Counted from the first letter of the stretch, positions 43,566-53,624 are shown. The stretch is DNA of 64,000 bases from Bacteroidetes bacterium HGW-Bacteroidetes-1 (GCA_002842755.1 PHDU01000001.1:78119-142118); one strand, 5' to 3'. Notes: generated by a model not told the origin, from the sequence alone. Numbers and translations are program-made.

Positions 43566-45116
43566 TCAGTCGCCAATATCTTCCGTTGTTAGTTTTTGAA
43601 GTCGGTAAAAATAGTAGCCGTCTGCTTCTAAAAAATGTTCGTAATGGGGAATTTCCTGTGCTTGCAAAAAAAGCGATGAGTAATCATTATTTTCAATTCT
43701 GTCTTTTCTTGCTGGAAAAATAATGTAAGCTATCCCAAGAGAATAAGCTCTTTCAGCAAAGGTTTGTGTGTTGAATTTCATCTTTTCAGTCACCTCCAAA
43801 TATTCAAATAACTTAAACGTAACCATTCTATTTGTTTGAATCCCATTGAAAACAAAAGGGTAATCCGCCAGTACAATTTCATTTTGAGCTTTTATCTGCA
43901 GAAGTGCATCTGCATGTAATGCAACAAAATCTTGATTTTTTTGCACGATTTGAACTACCATAGCAGCACTAAATCCTATTTGAAGCATAAATGCAATACA
44001 GAACAATAACTTTATGAAAAACCTATCTTGCTGAAGCAGTTTTTTAATACCAAAAGAAAAAATCAAGGCCATATAAGGCAGAAAATAAATGAGAAATCTT
44101 TCAGCTATTTGACTTCCTAACACATTCAGCGAAACAATAAGAATAAAAGTATATATAAGCAGAGGCTTCCTTTCGGCGATGAGTTGTTTAAAAAAAGGAA
44201 TGAGTGAAAGCAGAAAAAAAACTGAAACCATCCAAACTTTGGTGCTCCAGAAAAACCTTTGATGCTCCATTGAAAGTTTTACTACTACATTCCACAAAAA
44301 ACCCAAAGGCCCTTTGCTGAGCCAGTTTCCCCCAACAGGATCGGGCCAGTTATTCATTTGAAATAAAAACAATTCAAATCGCCCGGCTTGCCACAGATCA
44401 TAAAAATACAATAACGAGGTAATTCCGGCTGCAGCTGAAAACACGAAAAACGACTTGTAGTTTCGGTTTATAAGCAAAAGAATAGCCCCGGCAACAGGAA
44501 ATATCAAACCGTTCATATGGGTAAGAAAGGCCAGACCTGCAAAGATTCCACTGAACAAATAATCAAAGTTTTTAGTCTTTTCTGCTGACTTGTCAAGATT
44601 AATCCAGGAAAAAAACCCAAAAAGCATGACCAAAATTTCAGGACGATACGTGAATGCCAACGAAATGATGATAGGATTCACAACCAAATAAAACACCCAA
44701 AGGAGGAAATCATTATTATCAAATTTGTTCGCATTAAGCTGTTTATATCTTCTTAGGATCACAAAAAATAATAAAAAAATTATCAATGTGGCTATCCGAA
44801 AATAGTTCACAGACCAGCCAAAAAGTTTAATAATTCCCGCGCCAAGAAATATATTGAGTTTGTGGTAAACCATCAAACGCTCATCCCAACCAAAAAAACC
44901 CTTTAAACTTTCTACTTTTACAACTCCATCTTTGGCAAGCCAATAAGCTTGTTCCCCAAACCATGCATCATCAATATAGATATACCTATTCTTCAACGTC
45001 AGCACGAAACCAACTATCGCAATTATGATTACAATTAAAAGGCTATTGCTGCTGAAAAGAACAGAGAAATAATGGTTTATAAACTTCTGTGAAGAAATCT
45101 TTCTTTGCTGATTCAT
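43566..45116 (-). CDS. GT39-type (ArnT/PMT-like) membrane glycosyltransferase
   Basis: A 516-residue protein with about 11 membrane helices. Like ArnT and protein mannosyltransferases it has an acidic pair in the first periplasmic loop (YIDDAWFGEQAYW) and a long periplasmic C-terminal segment. Such enzymes use polyprenyl-phosphate sugars to modify proteins or lipids. The acceptor and sugar are unknown. It stands alone between the C25 protease and the lipoprotein-TonB pair. Confidence 0.82.
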   Translation of the reverse strand: MNQQRKISSQKFINHYFSVLFSSNSLLIVIIIAIVGFVLTLKNRYIYIDDAWFGEQAYWLAKDGVVKVESLKGFFGWDERLMVYHKLNIFLGAGIIKLFGWSVNYFRIATLIIFLLFFVILRRYKQLNANKFDNNDFLLWVFYLVVNPIIISLAFTYRPEILVMLFGFFSWINLDKSAEKTKNFDYLFSGIFAGLAFLTHMNGLIFPVAGAILLLINRNYKSFFVFSAAAGITSLLYFYDLWQAGRFELFLFQMNNWPDPVGGNWLSKGPLGFLWNVVVKLSMEHQRFFWSTKVWMVSVFFLLSLIPFFKQLIAERKPLLIYTFILIVSLNVLGSQIAERFLIYFLPYMALIFSFGIKKLLQQDRFFIKLLFCIAFMLQIGFSAAMVVQIVQKNQDFVALHADALLQIKAQNEIVLADYPFVFNGIQTNRMVTFKLFEYLEVTEKMKFNTQTFAERAYSLGIAYIIFPARKDRIENNDYSSLFLQAQEIPHYEHFLEADGYYFYRLQKLTTEDIGD

Positions 45117-45463
45117 TTGGCCAGAGAATTTTATCAGGCAAAAATATACCTTATTCTGTCAGTTGCAACCAGCATTATCATTAGACAGAAAACAAAAAGA
45201 AAAAAGAGTATTTGCCTGGATATGAACATTTCAATATTGCTGGTCTGTAAAGGAAATATTCCAATTTTTCAGAAAATGCTTTGTAAGCTAAAAAAGATAG
45301 TTCACTAAATTATCATTAAGCATTGCCTTGTCATGAAGGTTTTGATGGGATATTATTCAGACATAATATAAACTTAACAATTTGGTAAACCCCCCTTAAA
45401 TAGCGCTTTGAATAAAACAGATGACTTTTGTATCGTTAAACATTAACTCAAAATTTCAAAAAA
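45117..45463. other. Intergenic region between divergent genes
   Basis: About 350 bases. GACTTTTG at 45423-45430, one mismatch from TAnnTTTG, may be the -7 element of the lipoprotein gene. No RNA gene or repeat was recognised. Confidence 0.45.
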
Positions 45464-46897
45464 ATGAAAAAATTATTTTATTTATTTATCCTCGCAACAG
45501 TAACAATTTTAAGCTCTTGCAGCAAAGATGATACTACTGCTGCTGCACCAAAAGTTACTGCACCTGCTAATGAATCATTACAAGTGGGAGGAAGTGTGGA
45601 TTTAAGCTTCAATTACACCGCAGATGGTGGTTTCAAATCAGCAATTGCTACAGCTTCAAATGGAACTGCAACAATAAAAACAAATGGTATCGTTGGTTCA
45701 AAAACAGGAACTATCGTTGTAACTTTCAACGCAGGAACACAAACTGGTGCTGCTTCGGTGGTTCTTTCAGTTACAGATAGCAAAAGTCAAGTGGATGACG
45801 CTACAGCAGTTCTAACTATTGAAGCAGAACAGATGATTTTCAACATCAGTGGCAATATAACAGAAAACACAACCTGGAAAACAGGTAAGACTTACATTCT
45901 CACCACGCGTATTTCTGTTGTAAACAACGTTACCCTTACAATTGAACCAGGTGTATTAGTAAAAGGAGAAGCAGGTACCGGAGCAAATGCTACTGCATTA
46001 TTGATTGCACGTGGTGGAAAACTTATGGCTGAAGGTACTGCTGAGGCTCCAATTATTTTCACTTCAATAGCGGATGAAATTCAGCCAGGACAATTAGCCA
46101 GTCCAAATCTTGATCCTTCGATAAACGGCCTATGGGGAGGTTTACTAATTCTGGGAAAAGCACCTATATCAGCTGATGCTGAAGTAGTTCAGATTGAAGG
46201 CATCCCTCCATCAGATCAGAATGGTCTTTATGGGGGTACAGATCCTAATGATAATTCAGGTGTAATAAAATACATTTCAATTCGTCATGGCGGTGCTAAT
46301 ATTGGTGAAGGAAACGAAATAAACGGTATTACTTTAGGCGGTGTTGGGTCAGGCACAATTATCGAATATGTTGAAGTTGTTGCCAATCAGGATGACGGTA
46401 TCGAATGGTTTGGCGGAAACGTAAACGTGAAAAACGCTATTGTATGGAATGCAGGCGACGATGCTATCGACACAGATCAGTCATGGGGTGGCACATTGGA
46501 CAACTTTGTTGTTATAAATCCCGGGGATGAGTGCTTCGAACTGGATGGTCCTGAAGGAACTATGGTAGCAAAGCATACGATCAAAAACGGTACTGTTTAT
46601 GCGATGGATGCTGATGGTCTTGTTGACAATGATGCCAATTCTTATGTCGACATGTTTAATGTATATTTTCGTGATCTCAAAGCCGGTCAGGATTTTGATC
46701 AGATTCCAACTGTATATAGTTGTGTTTTCCAGAATCTACAGGCAACTCTTCCTGATGGAACAGCATTGACCGACTTTTTCAAAGACGGATCAGATGCCTT
46801 CACAACATCAGTAGCTGCCGGAGCAAATACCGTTGGTGCTGATATGTCAAAATTTCAGGGATGGTCATGGGCTCATGCCGCTTTAACCGCCAAGTAA
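45464..46897 (+). CDS. Surface lipoprotein with beta-helix domain
   Basis: A 477-residue lipoprotein. Lipobox LSSC with Cys19 is followed by SKDD, a pattern like the Bacteroidota surface-export signal. Residues 30-125 form an immunoglobulin-like domain; 130-470 are a right-handed beta-helix (VTLTIEPGVLVKGEAG, GGKLMAEGTAEAPIIFTS, DDGIEWFGGNVNVKNAIVWNAG). It is 89 bases before a TonB-dependent receptor on the same strand, with a hairpin between. The pair may form one uptake or binding system, the lipoprotein acting as a surface ligand binder; the ligand is unknown. Confidence 0.85.
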   Translation: MKKLFYLFILATVTILSSCSKDDTTAAAPKVTAPANESLQVGGSVDLSFNYTADGGFKSAIATASNGTATIKTNGIVGSKTGTIVVTFNAGTQTGAASVVLSVTDSKSQVDDATAVLTIEAEQMIFNISGNITENTTWKTGKTYILTTRISVVNNVTLTIEPGVLVKGEAGTGANATALLIARGGKLMAEGTAEAPIIFTSIADEIQPGQLASPNLDPSINGLWGGLLILGKAPISADAEVVQIEGIPPSDQNGLYGGTDPNDNSGVIKYISIRHGGANIGEGNEINGITLGGVGSGTIIEYVEVVANQDDGIEWFGGNVNVKNAIVWNAGDDAIDTDQSWGGTLDNFVVINPGDECFELDGPEGTMVAKHTIKNGTVYAMDADGLVDNDANSYVDMFNVYFRDLKAGQDFDQIPTVYSCVFQNLQATLPDGTALTDFFKDGSDAFTTSVAAGANTVGADMSKFQGWSWAHAALTAK

Positions 46898-46925
46898 TTA
46901 AAACTCAACTTGACTAAATAAACTC

Positions 46926-46953
46926 AAGCTCGCAGGTTGTCACCTGCGGGCTT
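46926..46953 (+). terminator. Stem-loop between lipoprotein and TonB receptor genes
   Basis: AAGCtCGCAGGT and ACCTGCGgGCTT form a GC-rich stem with a 4-base loop followed by only a short T-rich tail (TTTATT). It could be a partial terminator that lowers receptor expression relative to the lipoprotein. Confidence 0.6.
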
Positions 46954-46986
46954 TATTAGGTAAATAAAGGTAAATCTGAATTCATT

Positions 46987-49884
46987 ATGATCTCTTTTAA
47001 AAGACTTCTCACTTTTCTCACCTTTTTTATATTCGCGCAAACAGTTTCCGGTCAGGAAGGATTTCTCCGCGGCACTGTTTATGAAGATATCACTGCAGAT
47101 CCGCTACCAGGTGTAACCGTTTTCCTTGAAGGAACCACTACCGGGGCAATGACAGACTTCGATGGAAAATTCAGCATGACTGCTCCGGTTGGGACCTATA
47201 ATGTGCGCGTTTCGTTCATTTCTTTTGAAACATTAACCATACAGGACGTAAAAATAGAAAGTGGAAAAGTTGCACTTTTTGACAATATCAAACTCAAAGA
47301 AGCTAATATTTTACTCGATGAGGTTGTAATAAAGGCCGAGATAGTCCGAAACTCAGAAATGGCAATTCTATCAATAAAGAAGAAATCAGCAAGCATGATT
47401 GATGGTATATCATCAGCGAATTTTCGTAAAATGGGTGATTCAGATGCTGCCTCCTCCATGAAACGTATTCCAGGGATTTCAGTTGAAGGCGGAAAATACA
47501 TTTTTGTAAGAGGGCTGGGCGATCGTTATACGAAAACAACACTTAACGGAATGGATATTCCAGGCCTGGATCCAGATAGAAATACACTTCAAATGGATAT
47601 CTTTCCAACAAACGTAATTGATAACATTATCGTTTCTAAATCATTTTCAGCAGAATCTCCGGCTGATTTTACCGGTGGAGCTATCGATATTTCAACGAAA
47701 GATTTTCCAGAAGAGAAGAAAGGAAATATCTCTTTAAGTATTGGATATAACCCTGAAATGCATTTTAATCCGGATTATCTTACCTATGAAGGAGGAAAAA
47801 CAGATTATTTAGGTATAGATGATGGTATACGTGCAATACCTGCAACCGAAAATATTCCATTCTTTTCCGATGTAATCGCACAGCCAAACAGTGAAAAAGG
47901 ATTAAGATATAAAGAAATTTTGTCTGGATTTAATCCAACGCTTTCTGCTATGCGTCAAAGTAGTTTTATGGATTATAGCATTGGCGCTTCATTCGGTAAT
48001 CAAATAAACAGAGAAAAAGCAAGCTGGGGCTATAATGTCGCCCTTAGCTACAAAAATAACACCGAGTACTTCGAAAACGTAGAGTACGGACGCTATGGTC
48101 TTTCCGGCGATCCCGATCTTAATGAAATGGAAGAAAGGGAATATACTTTTGGCGATTATGGTTCGAACAGCACATTGCTCGGAGGATTATTCGGTATAGC
48201 CCTCAAAACACAAAAGTCAAAATACAGACTCAATATTTTACACCTTCAAAATGGCGAAACAAAAGCCGGGGTCTTCGATTACAGAAATGCTGACCAAGGG
48301 GCTATCTTTTATGGATTTCAGCACAATCTGGAATACAGTCAAAGGGCTATGACCAACATTTTGTTGAATGGCAAACACTTTTTCCCTGAAAGTAAATTGG
48401 ATCTGGAATGGAAAATATCTCCGACTAAATCAACAATGGATGACCCTGACATTCGCTTCACTCGTTATGAAGACAGGGATGGGAAATTTTCAATTGGCAC
48501 AGAATCAGGGTTTCCTGAAAGGATATGGCGCGAACTTTCTGAAGTAAATCTTGGAGGCTCATTAAATGCCACAAAAGTTTTTAATGTCAAAGAAAAGAAA
48601 ATAAAAGTTAGTTTGGGTAGCTCTTATGTTTTTAAGGAGCGTGACTATATCATCAGAAGTTTCGCTTTGAATATTCGCAATGTAATTCTCACAGGCGATC
48701 CTAACGAATTAATGCTTCCCGAAAATCTATGGCCTTTGGATGGCAATATTGGCAAAGGAACAACTTTTGAAGCAAATTTTGTACCGGTAAATCCAAACTC
48801 ATTTAACTCCAATATCAAAAACACATCCGGTTATCTCGTAGTAGATTTCAGTCCGATGAACCGTTTGAAAACAGTTGTTGGTTTGCGTTTCGAAAATTAT
48901 ATACAAAGATATACCGGTCAGGACCAATTGGGTACGAATACGCTCGACAATGATGTTGTGATGGAAACCATCGATTTATTTCCTTCGTTGAACATTATTT
49001 ACAGCATTAATGAAAAGCAAAACCTACGTTTCTCTTATGGAAAAACCATTGCCCGACCTTCCTTCAAAGAGTTATCTTATGCAGAGATTTCAGATCCGAT
49101 AACAAGTAGAACCTTTATTGGCGGTCTTTTCAGAGATGCCAACGATATTGCCGGAATCGAATACTGGGACGGGAACCTTCAAAGTTCAGATATACATAAT
49201 ATCGATCTTCGCTGGGAAGTTTTCCAGGAAAAAGGACAAACACTGTCGTTGAGTGCATTTTACAAGTCCTTTATCCACCCCATCGAAATGGTTCAGTTTG
49301 TAACACAGGCAGCAGCTTTCCAACCTCGCAATGTAGGTGACGGACAGGTTTTGGGAGCTGAATTTGAATTACGTCAAAATCTTAGCCTGTTTGGAAAAGG
49401 GTTTGAGAATCTTGCCTTCTCGACGAATATTACTGTGACGAATTCCCGCATCCAATTAAGCGCAACTGAATATGCTTCCAGACTATCCAATGCTCGAACA
49501 GGTGAACAAGTCAACGTTTACAGGGTCATGGCAGGTCAGTCACCTTATATTGTAAATGCGGGATTGAGTTTTGACGGAAGCGAGAAAGGATTCTGGTCCG
49601 GACTTGAAGCCGGCTTATTTTATAACGTTCAGGGAAGTACACTTCTTTATGTTGGCATCGTCGACAGACCTGATGTATACATTTTGCCATTTCACAGCTT
49701 AAATTTCAACGCCAACAAAAGTTTTGGTAAGGACAACAAAATGAGCGTAGGTGTTAAGATTGATAATATTCTCGATGCAAAAAAAGAATCCATTTTTGAA
49801 TCTTTTCAAGCCTCAGACCAATATTTTGGACGCCTTTCACCTGGAAGAACTTTCACATTGCGTTTTAGCTACAATATTCTCTGA
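46987..49884 (+). CDS. TonB-dependent receptor
   Basis: A 965-residue outer-membrane receptor with signal peptide (to about residue 22), a carboxypeptidase-like domain (GTVYEDITADPLPGVTVFL), a plug domain containing GKYIFVRGLGDRYTKTTLNGMDIPG and PADFTGGAIDISTKDFP, and a beta-barrel ending TLRFSYNIL. The 'RGLGDRYTKTTLNG' plug is unlike SusC proteins and is found in a TonB group often beside beta-helix proteins or phosphate-related genes. No SusD homologue is present; the upstream lipoprotein is the likely partner. Followed by a hairpin terminator. Confidence 0.9.
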   Translation: MISFKRLLTFLTFFIFAQTVSGQEGFLRGTVYEDITADPLPGVTVFLEGTTTGAMTDFDGKFSMTAPVGTYNVRVSFISFETLTIQDVKIESGKVALFDNIKLKEANILLDEVVIKAEIVRNSEMAILSIKKKSASMIDGISSANFRKMGDSDAASSMKRIPGISVEGGKYIFVRGLGDRYTKTTLNGMDIPGLDPDRNTLQMDIFPTNVIDNIIVSKSFSAESPADFTGGAIDISTKDFPEEKKGNISLSIGYNPEMHFNPDYLTYEGGKTDYLGIDDGIRAIPATENIPFFSDVIAQPNSEKGLRYKEILSGFNPTLSAMRQSSFMDYSIGASFGNQINREKASWGYNVALSYKNNTEYFENVEYGRYGLSGDPDLNEMEEREYTFGDYGSNSTLLGGLFGIALKTQKSKYRLNILHLQNGETKAGVFDYRNADQGAIFYGFQHNLEYSQRAMTNILLNGKHFFPESKLDLEWKISPTKSTMDDPDIRFTRYEDRDGKFSIGTESGFPERIWRELSEVNLGGSLNATKVFNVKEKKIKVSLGSSYVFKERDYIIRSFALNIRNVILTGDPNELMLPENLWPLDGNIGKGTTFEANFVPVNPNSFNSNIKNTSGYLVVDFSPMNRLKTVVGLRFENYIQRYTGQDQLGTNTLDNDVVMETIDLFPSLNIIYSINEKQNLRFSYGKTIARPSFKELSYAEISDPITSRTFIGGLFRDANDIAGIEYWDGNLQSSDIHNIDLRWEVFQEKGQTLSLSAFYKSFIHPIEMVQFVTQAAAFQPRNVGDGQVLGAEFELRQNLSLFGKGFENLAFSTNITVTNSRIQLSATEYASRLSNARTGEQVNVYRVMAGQSPYIVNAGLSFDGSEKGFWSGLEAGLFYNVQGSTLLYVGIVDRPDVYILPFHSLNFNANKSFGKDNKMSVGVKIDNILDAKKESIFESFQASDQYFGRLSPGRTFTLRFSYNIL

Positions 49885-49903
49885 TAAAATTTTATGACAA
49901 AAC

Positions 49904-49941
49904 AAAGGAGGTCTTCAATTTATTTGTAGAGCCTCTTTTTT
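49904..49941 (+). terminator. Intrinsic terminator after the TonB receptor
   Basis: AAAGGAGGTCT and AGAGCCTCTTT pair with one bulge around a loop of about 16 bases, followed by a T-run. It lies about 20 bases past the stop. Confidence 0.65.
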
Positions 49942-50192
49942 CTTATGAGGAAGCAATCTGATACAGCCCATTGGTTAGATGTGCCGTAAGCACTTCGCTC
50001 TTTGCAACAAATACCGCAACTATGAAGAGGTTAAAAAAGAAAGACAAAAAATGAGTAAAGTTCAATCTCTGAAAGGAGAACAACGTTTTTTTGACCAAGG
50101 GATTTAATTCAATTCAGATGAATAGGTAGCTATTTCATGTTATTATTAGTCTCCTTTTTTTAATAAAACTGCTTTCATTTGCTGGAATCTTT
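49942..50192. other. Intergenic region, nothing further recognised
   Basis: About 250 bases remain between the terminator and the protease promoter. Only short ORFs with early stops were seen. Confidence 0.45.
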
Positions 50193-50200
50193 TACTTTTG
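50193..50200 (+). promoter_or_regulatory. -7 promoter element of the M6 protease gene
   Basis: TACTTTTG matches TAnnTTTG and ends 60 bases before the ATG at 50260. Confidence 0.5.
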
Positions 50201-50259
50201 GCAATTGAAAAAATATAATTAAAAAAATTCTTCATAGCATCAGCTCAATAATTAATAAT

Positions 50260-52911
50260 ATGACGCATCATTTTACCCTGAAAAAACACATTAGTAAAGC
50301 AGTTTTTATGTTCATTATGCTTGTTTCTCCTTATCTGATGCAGGCAGCATGGCTTCAGAACGAACCTGTAACGATCACCCAGCCCAACGGTGATGCTATT
50401 GCATGTTTTGCCACCGGAGATGAGTTTTACAACTGGCTGCATGATAAAGACAACTTCACAATCATTCAAAGTCAGGAAGACGGGTTCTTTTATTTTGCCG
50501 AAATGATCAAGGGGGAGCTTCGACCCTCTGCTTATCAGGTTGGTGTTACCAATCCCAAAAACACACATCTCACTCCAGGCATTAATATCCAGCCAGAAAT
50601 GATGCGACAGATCAGGATAAAGATGGAAGAAGAATTAAAGTTTACTGAACCAGGCCGCACTTTTGGCAGAGCAGATGGTACACTCAACAACCTTGTAATT
50701 TACATTCGTTTCAGCGATCAGGAAGAATTTACATCAGACACTATCGTCAATTTTAACAAGTTTAACGCCAACACTCCTAATGCTAATTCTGTCTTCAATT
50801 ATTTTCAGGAAATATCGTATTCCCAACTCAATCTTCTTTCAACTTTTTATCCTGTTCCACCTGACAATACTGTTTTATCCTATCAGGACCCATTTCCCCG
50901 AAGTTATTATATGCCCTACAATGCTGTTACTAATCCTGATGGATATCAGGAAAATCAGCGCACACAGCGCGAGCACGCATTGTTAGCCAATGCTGTTAAC
51001 TGGATTAATTTAAATTCTCCTGTACCTCCGGAAATTGATTTGGATTACAATGGTGACGGACGTGCTGACAATGTCGTATTTATTATCAGAGGAGCGCCGA
51101 CAGCATGGTCCACTTTGCTATGGCCTCACCGCTGGAGTCTATATTCAGAAGAAGCGTATATCAATGGAAAACGCGTTTGGGACTTTAATTTTCAGTTGGA
51201 AACAAGTTTGTTAAGCAGCGGAGTGGGCGTTCTTTGCCACGAACTGTACCATAGTCTGGGAGCACCAGACCTGTATCGCTATGTTAACAATGACATTACC
51301 CCTATCGGACCTTGGGATATAATGGCAGCAAATAACAATCCACCGCAGTATATGGGTGCTTTCATGAAATTTAAATATGGCAACTGGATTGAAGATATTC
51401 CATGGATAACAGAAAGAGGGACTTACACACTTAATTCACTTCAGAAAGCCACCAACAATGTTTACCGCATCCCGTCACAAAATTCTTCTCAGGAGTATTT
51501 TGTTGTAGAATTCCGTAAAAAAGAAGGCACTTTTGATGGCACACTTCAAAAATCGGGCATGCTCATCTATCGCATAAATCCCGCCGCAGGCAATGGCAAT
51601 GCACAGGGACCACCAGATGAGGTGTATGTATTCAGGCCCGGGGGTACTCCTTCAAATTCAGGAAACCTGAGCAATGCTGTTTTTGGTGAAAACTACAACA
51701 GAAGCGAATTCAATGATTACAGTGAACCTTACTCATTTTTGCAAAATGGCAGCCCAGGAGGTGTGTATATCTCTGATATTACAGAAGTTGGTGAAACCAT
51801 GTCTTTCACCGTTGATTTCCCGAGTGAGATAGAAGCTATGTTTAGTTCTAATGTCAAAGTTGCGTGTTTAGAAGACACAATACGTTTTTACGACACTTCA
51901 GTTGGTATGCCAAGTAGCTGGCTTTGGACCTTTCAACCTTCCAATGTAACTTTCCAGGAAGGGACAAATGCTGTTTCAAAGAATCCAGTAGTTCGCTTTA
52001 ATCAGGAAGGCAATTATAGTGTAACTATGACAGCAATAAATGAGTTCGGACCAATGACTGTGCAACTAAACGATTATATTTACATTGGATCACAATCAGG
52101 ATTTTATGCAGATGACTTTGAATCCGGAAGCTTTACAGATGGTTCATGGAAAGTTGTCAACCCTGATCATAGCGTAACATGGGGTTTGCACTCTGTTGGT
52201 GGAAACGGTGGTGAAATGGCTGCTGGCATTAACTTCAGAACCTATTTTTCCATTGGTCAGCGCGACAGGATAGTATCGATGCCATTTAATTTCTCGGGTC
52301 TTAATGCAGCTTATTTGAGTTTTGAGCATTCTTATGCACAAAACAGCGCCTTCCCACAGTTTAGCGATTCACTGAACATTTACATTTCTGCAGATTGTGG
52401 TGCAAGCTGGACACCAATCGCTTTTTATGGTGAAAATGGAACAGGAAATTTTGCCACACATCTGCCAACAGATGAAGTATTTTATCCGTCTGAACCTGAT
52501 GACTGGTGCGGTCAAGGCTGGGGAAGTCCTTGCAACACAATCGATTTAAGCGCCTGGGCAGGTCTGGATGATGTTAGAATTGCTTTTGAAACCGTTAGTT
52601 ATTACGGAAACCCGCTTCTAATTGACAACGTTGTGATTTCGCAGTATGTTGGACAAAACGAGGCTGAACTTTCTGATTTTGAGGTTCAAATATTCCCAAA
52701 CCCGACCAATGGTAATTTTACGATCGAAATGGAAGGAACAGAAAAAATGACTTCAATCAGAATGTTCAATCCGTTCGGTCAGGTTGTTTTTGAATCCTTA
52801 TTTGATAAGTCATTGCTTGTTGAAAAACAAGGCAATTGGTCTGCAGGAATTTATGTTTTGAATATTACGGATGGAATTCGTAGTTACATAAGAAAGGTAG
52901 CTATTAAATAG
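50260..52911 (+). CDS. M6-family metalloprotease with PKD and T9SS sorting domains
   Basis: An 883-residue secreted zinc protease. Signal peptide 1-29; an N-terminal region shared with M6 (immune-inhibitor-A-like) peptidases; catalytic motif HELYH at 327-331 followed by SLGAPDLY, with Asp337 as third ligand; a PKD-like domain (about 530-610), a MAM/jelly-roll domain (about 615-795), and a C-terminal type A sorting domain (QIFPNPTNGNFTI ... GIYVLNI). Together with the C25 protease it indicates extracellular proteolysis through the T9SS. Target proteins unknown. Confidence 0.93.
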   Translation: MTHHFTLKKHISKAVFMFIMLVSPYLMQAAWLQNEPVTITQPNGDAIACFATGDEFYNWLHDKDNFTIIQSQEDGFFYFAEMIKGELRPSAYQVGVTNPKNTHLTPGINIQPEMMRQIRIKMEEELKFTEPGRTFGRADGTLNNLVIYIRFSDQEEFTSDTIVNFNKFNANTPNANSVFNYFQEISYSQLNLLSTFYPVPPDNTVLSYQDPFPRSYYMPYNAVTNPDGYQENQRTQREHALLANAVNWINLNSPVPPEIDLDYNGDGRADNVVFIIRGAPTAWSTLLWPHRWSLYSEEAYINGKRVWDFNFQLETSLLSSGVGVLCHELYHSLGAPDLYRYVNNDITPIGPWDIMAANNNPPQYMGAFMKFKYGNWIEDIPWITERGTYTLNSLQKATNNVYRIPSQNSSQEYFVVEFRKKEGTFDGTLQKSGMLIYRINPAAGNGNAQGPPDEVYVFRPGGTPSNSGNLSNAVFGENYNRSEFNDYSEPYSFLQNGSPGGVYISDITEVGETMSFTVDFPSEIEAMFSSNVKVACLEDTIRFYDTSVGMPSSWLWTFQPSNVTFQEGTNAVSKNPVVRFNQEGNYSVTMTAINEFGPMTVQLNDYIYIGSQSGFYADDFESGSFTDGSWKVVNPDHSVTWGLHSVGGNGGEMAAGINFRTYFSIGQRDRIVSMPFNFSGLNAAYLSFEHSYAQNSAFPQFSDSLNIYISADCGASWTPIAFYGENGTGNFATHLPTDEVFYPSEPDDWCGQGWGSPCNTIDLSAWAGLDDVRIAFETVSYYGNPLLIDNVVISQYVGQNEAELSDFEVQIFPNPTNGNFTIEMEGTEKMTSIRMFNPFGQVVFESLFDKSLLVEKQGNWSAGIYVLNITDGIRSYIRKVAIK

Positions 52912-52958
52912 TGTCAAAGTAACGCCACTTGTATTCAGATTACTAAATTTAAGTTGAA

Positions 52959-53435
52959 TTGGAGATAAATCCGCTGAATAAAATCAGTTTTTCTGCTCCT
53001 ATTATTCAATCTGGCGAAATGAATGCCGGTTATATTGAATTTCCTTTTTCCGTTAAAGAAATCTTTGGCACAAAAGGACAAGTTAAGGTTAAAGCTTTAA
53101 TTGATAATAAAGTTAGCTATCGGGGCAGCCTGGCAAATATGGGAACCGGCTGTCATATTATGATAATAGTAAAAGATATCAGAGCAAAGATTGGAAAATC
53201 ATTTGGAGATATCGTTTATGTTGAACTTGAGAAAGACACTGATGAAAGAATTGTTGAAATTCCTGACGATCTTCTTGAACTTTTCGCCTACTTTCCTGAG
53301 ATAAAAATAGCTTTCGACAAAATGTCATACACCCATCGTAAAGAATACATCAACAGGTTGAATGAGGCAAAAAAACTGGAAACATGTGAAAGGCGAAAAT
53401 TGAAAATGATGGATATGCTTTTAAAAAAGGGTTGA
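52959..53435 (+). CDS. DUF1905/YdeI-like protein
   Basis: A 158-residue soluble protein. The N-terminal half is a DUF1905 beta-barrel (FPFSVKEIFGTKGQVKVKALIDNKVSYRGSL) and the C-terminal half matches the YdeI/OmpD-associated helical domain (IPDDLLELFAYFPEIKIAFDKMSYTHRKEYINRLNEAKKLETCERR). The family is implicated in bacteriocin or peptide tolerance in some bacteria, by annotation only. The start is a TTG at 52959: no ATG lies between the upstream in-frame stop and the domain start. Confidence 0.85.
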   Translation: MEINPLNKISFSAPIIQSGEMNAGYIEFPFSVKEIFGTKGQVKVKALIDNKVSYRGSLANMGTGCHIMIIVKDIRAKIGKSFGDIVYVELEKDTDERIVEIPDDLLELFAYFPEIKIAFDKMSYTHRKEYINRLNEAKKLETCERRKLKMMDMLLKKG

Positions 53436-53516
53436 ACGCTACTAAAAGTACATCTGAAAGTTTCATTGTCCATTTATTCTCAAATCCTATAAATCTTTCA
53501 AAACACAAGGGCTAAA

Positions 53517-53624
53517 TCTTTTTCTTTGTGTCACGTACGTACGGGATAGTGCCTTCTTGGTGGCTCTCTGCGCAATAGCTATAACGCAAAGTTGCGCAAA
53601 GAATCACTGAGTTGCACAAAGAGA
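53517..53624. repeat. Decayed MITE-like repeat region
   Basis: About 100 bases bounded by inverted TCTTTGTG (53523-53530) and CACAAAGA (53615-53622), holding imperfect direct copies of GCAAAG/GCACAAAG (near 53585, 53594 and 53613) and the palindrome CGTACGTACG (near 53529-53539). Similar GCAAAG-rich intergenic fragments occur in other Bacteroidota. The flanking gap (53436-53813) holds no gene that I can support. Confidence 0.5.

Noticed and set aside
45105..45308. A 67-codon plus-strand ORF between the glycosyltransferase and the lipoprotein
   Set aside because: It begins inside the antisense glycosyltransferase start, has no ATG in a sensible place and no domain pattern.
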